From positions 1 to 33,691 of the forward strand of contig QIKY01000066.1 in the NCBI GenBank assembly GCA_003233175.1: a DNA stretch of 33,691 bases. Direction: 5' to 3'. This document shows, piece after piece, positions 16,401 to 22,710 of the stretch. Both the position numbers and the translations under genes were made by a program. Every line of letters starts with the position of its first letter. Positions within the stretch are counted from its first letter, which is position 1. The notes below the pieces were generated by a model. It ran no database searches, was not told the DNA's origin, and was given only the letters and a program-made list of their open reading frames with translations. The DNA comes from Planctomycetaceae bacterium. GTDB lineage: Bacteria; Planctomycetota; Planctomycetia; Pirellulales; Pirellulaceae.

Positions 16401-17609
16401 CTCAGTGCGCGGCCCGATTATGCGAACCGCCTGCTGGACGCCATCGAGAAAAAAGAGGTGCCGGCCAATCATCTCACCGCCGATTTATTGCGGCAGTTGC
16501 GGAATTTGGATGTCGCGGCGCTGAACAAACGCATCGAACAGGTGTGGGGAATCGTGCGAGATAGCCCGGCCGACAAACTACGGCTGATCGCGCAGTTCAA
16601 GAAGTTGGTGCAAAACAGAAAGCTGGCCACGGCCGACCCGGTGTTGGGCCGCGCCGTGTTCGCCAAAACGTGCCAGCAATGCCACACGTTGTTTGAAACC
16701 GGCGGCAAGGTCGGGCCTGATCTCACCGGCTCGAACCGGGCGAACCTCGATTACCTGCTCAGCAATGTTCTCGACCCCAGCGCCGTGATGGCTAAGGAGT
16801 ACCAACCCAGCGTGCTGCAAACCGAAAGCGGCCGCGTGATTACCGGCATCGTTCGCCGGCGCGACAAAAACTCGCTCACCATTCAAACCGCCAATGAAAT
16901 CGTGGTGCTGCCGGTGGTCGAAATTGACGAAGAAATGCAAAGCCCCAATTCCATGATGCCCGATAACCTGTTGGCCAATTTGAGCCCACAGGAATCGCGG
17001 GCCTTGGTGGCGTATTTGGCCGGCGGCGGGCAGTTGCCGATGCTGGCCACGCCCGATAACACCGCCACGTTTTTCAACGGCGAGAATCTCACCGGCTGGC
17101 GGGGGAATACGTCGCTTTGGAGCGTTGAGAATGGAGAGATTGTCGGCCGCAGCCCTGGAATTGGCCGCAATGAATTTCTCATCAGCGATTTTGCCGTCGA
17201 CGATTTTGATCTCACCCTGGAAGTCAAACTTTCACCCAACGCCGGCAACAGCGGCATTCAGTTTCGCTGTGAGGAGCTGGCGGGCGGCTTATTGAAGGGT
17301 TATCAGGCCGATATCGGCGCCGGCTGGTGGGGCAAGTTGTACGAAGAGCACGGCCGCGCCTTGCTTTGGAAGCAATCGGCCGAAAAGCATGTGCGCGAGG
17401 GCCAGTGGAACACCTACCGCATTCGGGCTGAAGGATCGCATATCCAAACCTGGATCAACGGCCATTTGAGCGTCGACCTGAACGACCCCGACGGCGCCCG
17501 CCGCGGCGTGATCGGCCTCCAGATTCACTCCGGCGGCCCCATGGAAGTTCGCTTCCGCAATCTCGAACTCAAAACGCTTGCCGCTCCAGAGAAGCAGAAA
17601 GGTTCTTAG
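13467..17609 (+). CDS. PVC-type heme-binding membrane-bound dehydrogenase protein with HEAT, cytochrome c and DUF1080 domains
   Basis: The 1380-residue secreted protein has a signal peptide to about residue 28. Residues 50-200 form a beta-sandwich-like module. Residues 225-610 match the Pirellula/Verrucomicrobium putative membrane-bound dehydrogenase propeller domain (TIGR02604-like; motif EAYEYP at 272-277). HEAT-like helical repeats span about 620-1050. A cytochrome c-type domain (TIGR02603-like) spans about 1055-1190 with C-Q-Q-C-H at 1069-1073, and a later Met near SMMPDNL could be the sixth ligand. Residues 1198-1375 are a DUF1080 domain (3-keto-disaccharide hydrolase/LamG-like: FFNGENLTGW, NSGIQFRCEE, YQADIGAGWWGKLYEE). 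Family knowledge suggests periplasmic sugar oxidation or binding with electron transfer through heme; the substrate is inferred only. The stop codon overlaps that of the convergent amidohydrolase gene. Confidence 0.93.
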   Translation: MNLSSQRRFTQLFFLTCFFSLMFAGAGWSKSPNEPLGDAGAAPQDATGRALNMNFETGDLTDWKVDGAAFTQQPIKGPISANRPFGEGKRSDPTGDFWIGGYEKLHDAPQGSLTSAAFKITHPFASFLIGGGGYEATRVELVDADSGQPFFTISGSNRENLVPVIVDLRQRQGQQMFVRLVDQHTGGWGHVNFDDFRFYKKRPRFAVVTLKPKPPAPKLTDLYPHAGLSAEKAAAAMKLPTGFHVTAAAAEPDVRQPIAMALDERGRVWIAEAYEYPIRAPEGKGRDRILVFEDTNQDGVLDKHTVFAEHLNLVSGLEVGFGGVWVGAAPYLLFIPDADGDDHADGPPQVLLDGWGYHDTHETLNAFIWGPDGWLYGCHGVFTHSNVGRPGAPDSQRKRINAGIWRYHPTRHEFQVFAEGTSNPWGVDFNDRGQAFCTACVIPHLYHIIQGARYQRQAGQHFNPYTFDDIKTIALHRHWVGSQWNNADRGRSNELGGGHAHAGAMIYLGGAWPAKYRDQIFMNNIHGNRINQDRLIADRSGYVGNSAPDFILTGDQWSQILNLRYGPDGQVWMIDWYDMQQCHHREIDIHDRSNGRIYRVAQDGVQPVKVDLTKQTDEQLVRHQLDQNDWYVRHARKVLQARAAAGKLSPAAREALVKILHENADDTRRLRALWALHVTGGLPESVVEGALHDDSAFVRGWTIQLLFDNPRHAVSPALLAMLRERAEQDASPVVRRYIASALQQVPLESRWEILSLLITHSEDAADHNLPLLYWYAMEPLADVDSRRALTLALAAGKHIPLLAEYMIRRIGGSDTKQALALLVEGLADVHDADVNSTATRQIFLRGITDALRGLRKVEPPAQWAAVYKKLAASDDPQLRLSAATLATTFGDANAMRHLRDVVSDAKAAAADRRRALAALVKAHDEKLADVLLSLVGRRELTSKALRALAGYADPRTPEIVLEAYASLSAAQRRDALSTLSARPDYANRLLDAIEKKEVPANHLTADLLRQLRNLDVAALNKRIEQVWGIVRDSPADKLRLIAQFKKLVQNRKLATADPVLGRAVFAKTCQQCHTLFETGGKVGPDLTGSNRANLDYLLSNVLDPSAVMAKEYQPSVLQTESGRVITGIVRRRDKNSLTIQTANEIVVLPVVEIDEEMQSPNSMMPDNLLANLSPQESRALVAYLAGGGQLPMLATPDNTATFFNGENLTGWRGNTSLWSVENGEIVGRSPGIGRNEFLISDFAVDDFDLTLEVKLSPNAGNSGIQFRCEELAGGLLKGYQADIGAGWWGKLYEEHGRALLWKQSAEKHVREGQWNTYRIRAEGSHIQTWINGHLSVDLNDPDGARRGVIGLQIHSGGPMEVRFRNLELKTLAAPEKQKGS

Positions 17610-18376
17610 GTGGCGAGAAGCCGGGCGGCGTTTTTTTTCAAAATCGCGTTTCGCTGCACGCCGCCTAATTCGGATTCTTTTAGTTTCAACACGGCTGATT
17701 CCAAGTAAAAGAATGGAGAATACGAGCCAAACAAAACATGTTCCACGCCCAAGTGGGCAATCAGTTTTTCCACGCCTCCCACGCCTTCCAACGTGGCAAT
17801 TTCGAAAGCGACGTGCTCGCCCAGCGAAGCCAGTTTCTCGACCACCGGCGCCCGCCAATTTCGCAGGCCGTTGAGGATCACGACGCGCAAACCGGCGCGC
17901 GCCTCCAGCAATTTCGGCAGCGGCGCTAGCGACGTCGGCGGCATGCGCAACAGCGGATGTTGCGTGCGTTCGTCTTCCATTTTGACGGCAATCTGCACGA
18001 TGAGCTTACGCTCGCGGGCCACGTCGAGCAGTTCGGCAAACAGCGGCGCGTCCAATTCGTAGCCATGATAATTAGGATGCAAGCGAATACCCGGCATGCC
18101 GTAGTCTTCCTGGCAGCGTCGGACGTCCTCCCGCCAATCGGGCAGATTGGGGTTGATCGCGCCAAAGGGCTGAAACATCCCCTCGCCAAACTCTTCGCAC
18201 TCCGCCGCCAGCCGCGCATTGACGCCGCCGATATCTCGCTGCAAAACAGCTTCAAAACTTCCCGCCCAGGCCTGCGTAACGCCTTGCCCGCGCAGCTTGG
18301 CGGCCAGTTTCGCGGCGCCGTCGTGCGGAAGCCGACGGAAAGGCCACTGTCCCAGATACACATTCACGTCGATCAT
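17606..18376 (-). CDS. Amidohydrolase-fold protein lacking the metal ligands
   Basis: The 256-residue protein starts at ATG 18376, whose A is the last base of the upstream gene's TGA (TGATG, one-base overlap), so the two are translationally coupled. The overall pattern is that of amidohydrolase_2 TIM barrels (MIDVNVYLGQWPFRRL at the start, GMPGIRLHPNYHGYELDAP in the middle, HVLFGSYSPFFYLESAVL near the end). The usual catalytic residues are replaced. The HxH motif is N5-V-Y7, the strand His is Q128 (VQIAV), the next metal His is replaced in VVILNG (Asn169), and the Asp of GSD is Tyr219 (GSYSP). It may be a non-catalytic partner of the intact enzyme encoded just upstream, or use different chemistry. 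It converges on and overlaps the heme protein gene by 4 bases. Confidence 0.85.
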   Translation of the reverse strand: MIDVNVYLGQWPFRRLPHDGAAKLAAKLRGQGVTQAWAGSFEAVLQRDIGGVNARLAAECEEFGEGMFQPFGAINPNLPDWREDVRRCQEDYGMPGIRLHPNYHGYELDAPLFAELLDVARERKLIVQIAVKMEDERTQHPLLRMPPTSLAPLPKLLEARAGLRVVILNGLRNWRAPVVEKLASLGEHVAFEIATLEGVGGVEKLIAHLGVEHVLFGSYSPFFYLESAVLKLKESELGGVQRNAILKKNAARLLAT

Positions 18377-19158
18377 CAGAGCGGCAGCCCTTTTTCTTGG
18401 AGAATAGGCGTGAGCAGCCGCCGCAAGTTTTCACCGAAGATCAAACGTTTTTTGGCCGGCGATAGGTCCGCCCCCGAGACTTTCGCAATCTGCGAGGCGA
18501 AGCTGCGTCCGCCGATGTCGCTGCCGTACAACACGCGTCGCGGGCCAAGTTCGCGAACCGCCATTTCCATCATGCCGGCGGTGGGGTCCGACCCGCCGGT
18601 TCCAATCACGACGTTGGCCCGCGACCGAATCGCACGAATGCCGCGCTCCCAATCGCCGCCGGTGTGTCCGCAGATGAGCGTTGTTTGGGGGTGTCTGGCT
18701 GCTAGTTTGGCGAGATCGAGGGGCGTCGATTCTCCTTCGCCATTGCCGCCCGCCTTCCACCAGGTGTGCTGATAAATAAGCGCCTTGAGTTGCGCCGCAC
18801 GGCGGATGATGGGGTCGATTTGCTCGTCGGCGCAGCGGTCGGCCACCCAAAGTTTCACACCCACCATCGGCCCGTTGGCCACGCATCGTTCGAGTTCCGC
18901 CAAACTTGCCTCCACATGCTTGGGGCTCAAGTAGACGAAGCCCAGAGCGCGGCCGCGCCAATGTTCCAAGGCTTCGAGCACCTGATCGTTCTGGCGGCGG
19001 AGGTCGTCGGGCGCGGGGTCTTTCGACCAGGGAAACCCCATGAAAAACACCAACCGCTCGACGCCCATCCGATCGGCGTAGCGCATCAGTTTCGCGATCC
19101 GCTCGTGAGGCGTGTCGCCGGTAACGCCCGAAAGGTGGCAGTGAAGATCCCAAATCAT
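18376..19158 (-). CDS. Amidohydrolase family metal-dependent hydrolase
   Basis: I place the start at ATG 19158 (260 residues); a TTG two codons earlier (19164) is less likely. The protein keeps all expected metal-site residues of the amidohydrolase superfamily: H6 and H8 (DLHCHL), K102 (GVKLW), H131 (YQHTWW), H165 (CGHTGGDW) and D214 (YGSDIGG). Substrates in this family range from decarboxylated aromatics to lactones, and none can be assigned here. It lacks a signal peptide and is probably cytoplasmic. It is the first gene of a two-gene unit with the metal-site-less paralogue. No ribosome binding site is visible; a TATACT box ends only 6 bases before the start codon, so the transcript may be leaderless. 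Confidence 0.9.
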   Translation of the reverse strand: MIWDLHCHLSGVTGDTPHERIAKLMRYADRMGVERLVFFMGFPWSKDPAPDDLRRQNDQVLEALEHWRGRALGFVYLSPKHVEASLAELERCVANGPMVGVKLWVADRCADEQIDPIIRRAAQLKALIYQHTWWKAGGNGEGESTPLDLAKLAARHPQTTLICGHTGGDWERGIRAIRSRANVVIGTGGSDPTAGMMEMAVRELGPRRVLYGSDIGGRSFASQIAKVSGADLSPAKKRLIFGENLRRLLTPILQEKGLPL

Positions 19159-19164
19159 GCCCAA

Positions 19165-19194
19165 AGTATAACCGCCCCCAGCGGCGGTTGCGAA
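19165..19194 (-). promoter_or_regulatory. Candidate promoter for a leaderless amidohydrolase transcript
   Basis: On the minus strand, TTCGCA (19194-19189), an 18-base spacer and TATACT (19170-19165) precede the ATG at 19158 by 6 bases. Transcription would then start at or next to the A of the start codon. The absence of a Shine-Dalgarno sequence fits this. The call comes from pattern only. Confidence 0.35.
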
Positions 19195-19229
19195 CGGCGC
19201 GCGTTGGAGTTTACGGAGTTGTGGGGCGA

Positions 19230-21512
19230 TTATTCTTCATCGCGAGCGGCGCGAGGCAGCGGCGCCAGCGGAGGCGTTTCCAACATGCGGGGCGGTGTTG
19301 CGGGAGCAGCGGGCGTGAAGGGAACAGTGGGCGTGAAAGGAGTGCCTGGAACCGCGGGCGCCGTCGGACCGAAAGGAACCATCGCACGCCGGGCGGGAGC
19401 GGGGAGTTGCCCGGAGGGAGGCTGCGCCGGCGTGGCCGTTTTTTCCAGAGGCAGTGTTCCGTGGCGGGGCGGCGTGAAGCCGGCGGGCATGGCGCGGCGA
19501 TGCGTGTAACTCGTTTCGGCGAACATTTGCCGGCTATGTTCGCGCAAGATGCGTTGCACTTCCAGAATCGCGCGAGGATGGCTGTGAACAGCGCTGTGCA
19601 GCGACGGCACCCTGATTTCCGAAACCGCGTTGTCCAGATGGGCGCTTTCGATCGTGACCACGCCATCGCCGCCCTTGGTGAAACGACCCAAAAAACCTTC
19701 GTCGGGCGCTTCGCCGATGATGTTGTGGTAGGTCACCCAGGACGCATGCGGCGCCTCGAGCATCGCCGGTAAAATGGGAGAATCGGGCGCCAGCGAATCG
19801 ATACTCGTGGTGATGGTCAGGAGGTCGGTGTTGGTGAAAAATCCGGGGTTGTCGCGGATAACCTTTCGCGAAGTGTCCTTGATGATTTTGGGCAGCTTGA
19901 TCAGCGAGCGCCCCACGTAACGGGTGGCGGAATTCGCAAAGTAGCTGCCGCGGTGCGGCGTCGCGATCGTGACGACGCGCCGCACCGATTGCGAAGGATG
20001 GAAAAACAACGTTTGGCCCAGCGTGGTTTTTGTTTCTTCGTCGCCGGTGAGTTCCTCAAATGGATTGCTGCTGACCAAATTCCAGAAATCAGTCCTGCTT
20101 TCCAGCGTTTGGAAGGTCGACACCAACCCGCCCATGCTATGCCCGATCAGCACCATTTGCCGCAGCGGAATGGAGGTTCCTTGGGGATCGATTTTCTGGC
20201 GCATATTGGCCAGATCGTTTCGCATTTGCGTGGCGCTGATCCAAAACGGCTGCCCGGTGGGGTACAGATAAAACCAAAATTGGTAGCGGTTGCGTATGTC
20301 GGGTGCGGCGCGGAGGTCGTTGAACATTTCCATCCACGTCACGGGGCTCGACCAAAGGCCATGCACCATCATGACGGGGATTTTGTTCGGGTCGTACGGC
20401 TCGAGCATGTACACGCCGCGGTACGCTTGCCCGGCTTGGGCGTCGAGCAGACCGAACGTGGCCAGGAATTCCGTGCGCAGCAAGGGTTGATTCAAAAATA
20501 CCGCCAAGGGCGTGCTGAGATTAGTTTCCAGCGGCGCCAGGCGGTTGTTCACCAGAATGTTTGTGTCGGTAAGCGGGTCGTAGAGTTCGAGTTTACAATG
20601 GCCATCGTGGCCATCGGCGAATTCCTCCACGCGAAGAAAAGCCGTAACGGCGAAGGTCAGCCCTTCAGGATAATAACTATCGGCCGGCTCTTCGTTCTCG
20701 CGAGATTTTCGCACCGCGATCATCGGCACGCCCAAGCCATACGTTTGATATTGGTTGGTCAGGCCAGTGACTTCGTAGTCGGACACAAATTCGAAATGGT
20801 CGATTTCGTCGTCTTGCCAGGGACCCTTCAATGTCACGACGACATCAAACGCATGACTCCCCGACTTTATCCCATGCTGCATGCCAGGCTTCAGCAAGCC
20901 TCGCCGATTGGCAATTCGCAGCACGCCTTCCAACGATTCATTGTAAAGATCGCTGGCGCGGCGGAATTGAGGATCGTAAGGGTTGCGGTATTGGTCGTAT
21001 TGAGGATCGAACAGATAGGCGTACGCACTCACCACCGAAGCTCCGAACATATCGAAGGCTAATTCGTCATTCTTATTCTCTTGCGCCTTGACGCCAAAAA
21101 TATATGACAATTCAGCGTAGGCGTAGATATTCTCCGGAGACGGGTTGTCGCTGATGATCTGCTGGAGTTCGATGAGCACGTCGCGGGGGTCGGAATCTGA
21201 TTTCGACGACAAATCGTACTTGCGCAATAGTTGTTTGGTGCGGTCGGTCGGCTGGGGGCCCTTGCGCGACATCAACTTGAGGGTTTGCGTGAGCGGATTG
21301 GTTGGCGTATGCCGCACGGAGGCAATTTCCGGCGTGGCGTAGTCGATCACCGAGAGCCAGTTCACGCTCGCGCAGCCGGCGGTCATGACAAACAGAATCG
21401 CCAACAAGAGCGCCTGCGGCAGCGCGCGGAACCGCAATGGCGGCGGCCGAAAAACGCGCCCGGCCGAACCTAGAGCCGCGACCGACACAGACGTTACACC
21501 CAAAATTCGCAT
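19230..21512 (-). CDS. Alpha/beta-hydrolase lipoprotein (lipase/PGAP1-like) with Pro-rich tail
   Basis: The frame is open to 21629, but the start is ATG 21512, with GGTGGAG (21520-21526) 7 bases upstream. The 760-residue product has a lipoprotein signal with lipobox MTAGC (Cys47), preceded by a long basic n-region. Residues about 60-370 form a poorly characterised domain (YAELSYIFGVKAQ, GIKSGSHAFDVVVTLKGPW). An alpha/beta-hydrolase domain follows: oxyanion region MMVHGLWSSPVTW, nucleophile elbow GHSMGG with Ser459, then TIATPHRGSYFANS, and a likely catalytic His in VPSLHSAVHSHP. The last 60 or so residues are Pro/Thr/Ala-rich (PTAPAVPGTPFTPTVPFTP) and probably disordered. The family includes lipid and ester hydrolases; an outer-membrane or periplasmic esterase is likely. 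Downstream genes are the amidohydrolase pair, after a 71-base gap with its own promoter-like sequence. Confidence 0.88.
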   Translation of the reverse strand: MRILGVTSVSVAALGSAGRVFRPPPLRFRALPQALLLAILFVMTAGCASVNWLSVIDYATPEIASVRHTPTNPLTQTLKLMSRKGPQPTDRTKQLLRKYDLSSKSDSDPRDVLIELQQIISDNPSPENIYAYAELSYIFGVKAQENKNDELAFDMFGASVVSAYAYLFDPQYDQYRNPYDPQFRRASDLYNESLEGVLRIANRRGLLKPGMQHGIKSGSHAFDVVVTLKGPWQDDEIDHFEFVSDYEVTGLTNQYQTYGLGVPMIAVRKSRENEEPADSYYPEGLTFAVTAFLRVEEFADGHDGHCKLELYDPLTDTNILVNNRLAPLETNLSTPLAVFLNQPLLRTEFLATFGLLDAQAGQAYRGVYMLEPYDPNKIPVMMVHGLWSSPVTWMEMFNDLRAAPDIRNRYQFWFYLYPTGQPFWISATQMRNDLANMRQKIDPQGTSIPLRQMVLIGHSMGGLVSTFQTLESRTDFWNLVSSNPFEELTGDEETKTTLGQTLFFHPSQSVRRVVTIATPHRGSYFANSATRYVGRSLIKLPKIIKDTSRKVIRDNPGFFTNTDLLTITTSIDSLAPDSPILPAMLEAPHASWVTYHNIIGEAPDEGFLGRFTKGGDGVVTIESAHLDNAVSEIRVPSLHSAVHSHPRAILEVQRILREHSRQMFAETSYTHRRAMPAGFTPPRHGTLPLEKTATPAQPPSGQLPAPARRAMVPFGPTAPAVPGTPFTPTVPFTPAAPATPPRMLETPPLAPLPRAARDEE

Positions 21513-21696
21513 GTTGACACTCCACCGGCGACGTTGGCGGCTGGGTGGAAACCCGAGACGAAAACCCGACCCGCCTAGACGCGCACAAGATAGGCGGCAC
21601 ACAATACGGATATCGGCGGTTTTCGGCAAGGCGTTTAACGAGCTTAGAAAGCGTGCCGTGTGGGTGTGGAACCATTAAATCTTGAAGGGACGTTTG

Positions 21697-21753
21697 AGAA
21701 GCCCGGCTTTTTGAAAAAGCCGGGCTTCTGAACCGGGAGGTAGTTTTTCCACG
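21697..21753. repeat. Palindromic repeat copy 1 (hairpin plus conserved flank)
   Basis: A near-perfect hairpin, AGAAGCCCGGCTTTTT with its complement around a single-base loop (21697-21729), is followed by CTGAACCGGG and, at 21743-21753, GTTTTTCCACG. The same order of elements recurs at 22634-22705. The stem resembles the terminator at 11949, but no T-run follows the stem, so terminator function is uncertain. Confidence 0.7.
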
Positions 21754-21808
21754 CTTTCTTAAACAGCCCGGCGCCTGCTAGCACTCGCATCTTGGTGGAA
21801 ATGGCTCG

Positions 21809-22510
21809 ATGAAACACATGAGGCGACGCCAATTCAGTCTTCGCCAAATGCTGGCGGTGCTGGTGCTAGCATCGTTGGCGATGCTCTTCTGGCGTTGGCG
21901 CGTCGAGCGAATCAACGCCGCCTTTCGCCAAGCCATTATCCAAAGCGATGTTTTCCGCCACGAGGAAACGCCCTTGCTGCAAGCACTTTTTTCTCAGCGG
22001 AAGGCGCATCGGGGCGGGCTCATTCGACGCCTGGGCCTGGAAAACATCACCAGCGGAAAACTTGGCTGGAATGCCGCCAATCGCTCGAATTTGGTTTGGC
22101 GCAGCCAGACCATGACCGTGGGGAGGCCGGAGCTCCAGATGTATCTCTTCGCCGGAATACCCAACTTCAAAAGCAACCAGCAACGTCAGACCCTCGTCGT
22201 GACCGATTCCCAAAATCGGCTGCTGTACTGGGAAGCGTTGCCCGCCGATTCCTATTTCGACCGCGCCACCATCGAACAACGCGCCCCCCGCATCCGCCTT
22301 GCCGTGCAAGGCTGGCAGCAGAGCGGCGGCGGTCGGCGCGGCGTGCGCCGTTATATTGTGTCGCCCGAGCAAACAGAGAGCTTGCCCGGAATCGAATGGC
22401 GGGAAACGGAATTCAACAACCGGGCTTGGCGCCGATGGCTCAAACAACGCTGGAAAATCTCGATGCAACTCGACCGCACCGACGAACAAGAACGCATTGG
22501 CCAAGAATAG
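21809..22510 (+). CDS. Hypothetical single-pass membrane protein with planctomycete RRRQFSLR-type N-terminus
   Basis: The 233-residue protein begins MKHMRRRQFSLRQMLAVLVL and continues as one hydrophobic helix (about 13-28), followed by W-R-W-R. The R-x-F-S-L-R-x-L-L-x-x-x-x-L pattern opens many otherwise unrelated planctomycete hypothetical proteins and probably sets membrane insertion. The rest (about 30-233) is soluble and basic, with no domain I recognise; W and R are frequent (YWEALPADSYFDRATIEQRA). The second Met (21818) is an alternative start; GGTGG lies 13 bases before the first. Repeat copies bracket the gene on both sides (21697-21753 and 22634-22705). Confidence 0.75.
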   Translation: MKHMRRRQFSLRQMLAVLVLASLAMLFWRWRVERINAAFRQAIIQSDVFRHEETPLLQALFSQRKAHRGGLIRRLGLENITSGKLGWNAANRSNLVWRSQTMTVGRPELQMYLFAGIPNFKSNQQRQTLVVTDSQNRLLYWEALPADSYFDRATIEQRAPRIRLAVQGWQQSGGGRRGVRRYIVSPEQTESLPGIEWRETEFNNRAWRRWLKQRWKISMQLDRTDEQERIGQE

Positions 22511-22538
22511 CCAACCAGCAGTTGGCAAGGGGACAATG

Positions 22539-22626
22539 ACATTCCGAACCGGGACATTCCGAACCGGGACATTCCGAACCGGGACATTCCGAACCGGGAC
22601 ATTCCGAACCGGGACATTCCGAACCA
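22539..22626. repeat. Tandem array of a 15-bp unit, nearly six copies
   Basis: The unit ACATTCCGAACCGGG occurs five times without change from 22539 to 22613, and a sixth copy decays after 13 bases. There are no spacers, so it is not a CRISPR array. Because 15 is divisible by three, all six frames give five-residue repeats, but none lies in a credible gene. It starts 29 bases after the stop of the hypothetical gene. Confidence 0.95.
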
Positions 22627-22633
22627 GCACGCA

Positions 22634-22705
22634 AGAAGCCCGGATTTTTCAAAAAGCCGGGCTTCTGAACTGGGCTTCTGAACTTGGGAACATCGTTTTT
22701 CCACG
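22634..22705. repeat. Palindromic repeat copy 2 (hairpin plus conserved flank)
   Basis: The hairpin 22634-22666 matches that at 21697-21729 except for one stem base and the loop base, and both are followed by CTGAAC. GTTTTTCCACG recurs at 22695-22705. This copy has an added duplication of TGGGCTTCTGAAC. It ends 5 bases from the stop codon of the FG-GAP gene and could serve as its transcription end, but it lacks a clear T-run. Confidence 0.7.
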
Positions 22706-22710
22706 TGGAC

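Noticed and set aside
19240-19400. Collagen-like G-x-y reading on the plus strand (GVKGTVGVKGVPGTAG)
   Set aside because: It is the antisense of the Pro-rich tail of the alpha/beta-hydrolase, where Pro and Thr codons give Gly repeats on the other strand. There is no start site of its own.
22539-22626. Possible CRISPR array
   Set aside because: The units are directly adjacent without spacers, are only 15 bp long, and no cas gene is near.
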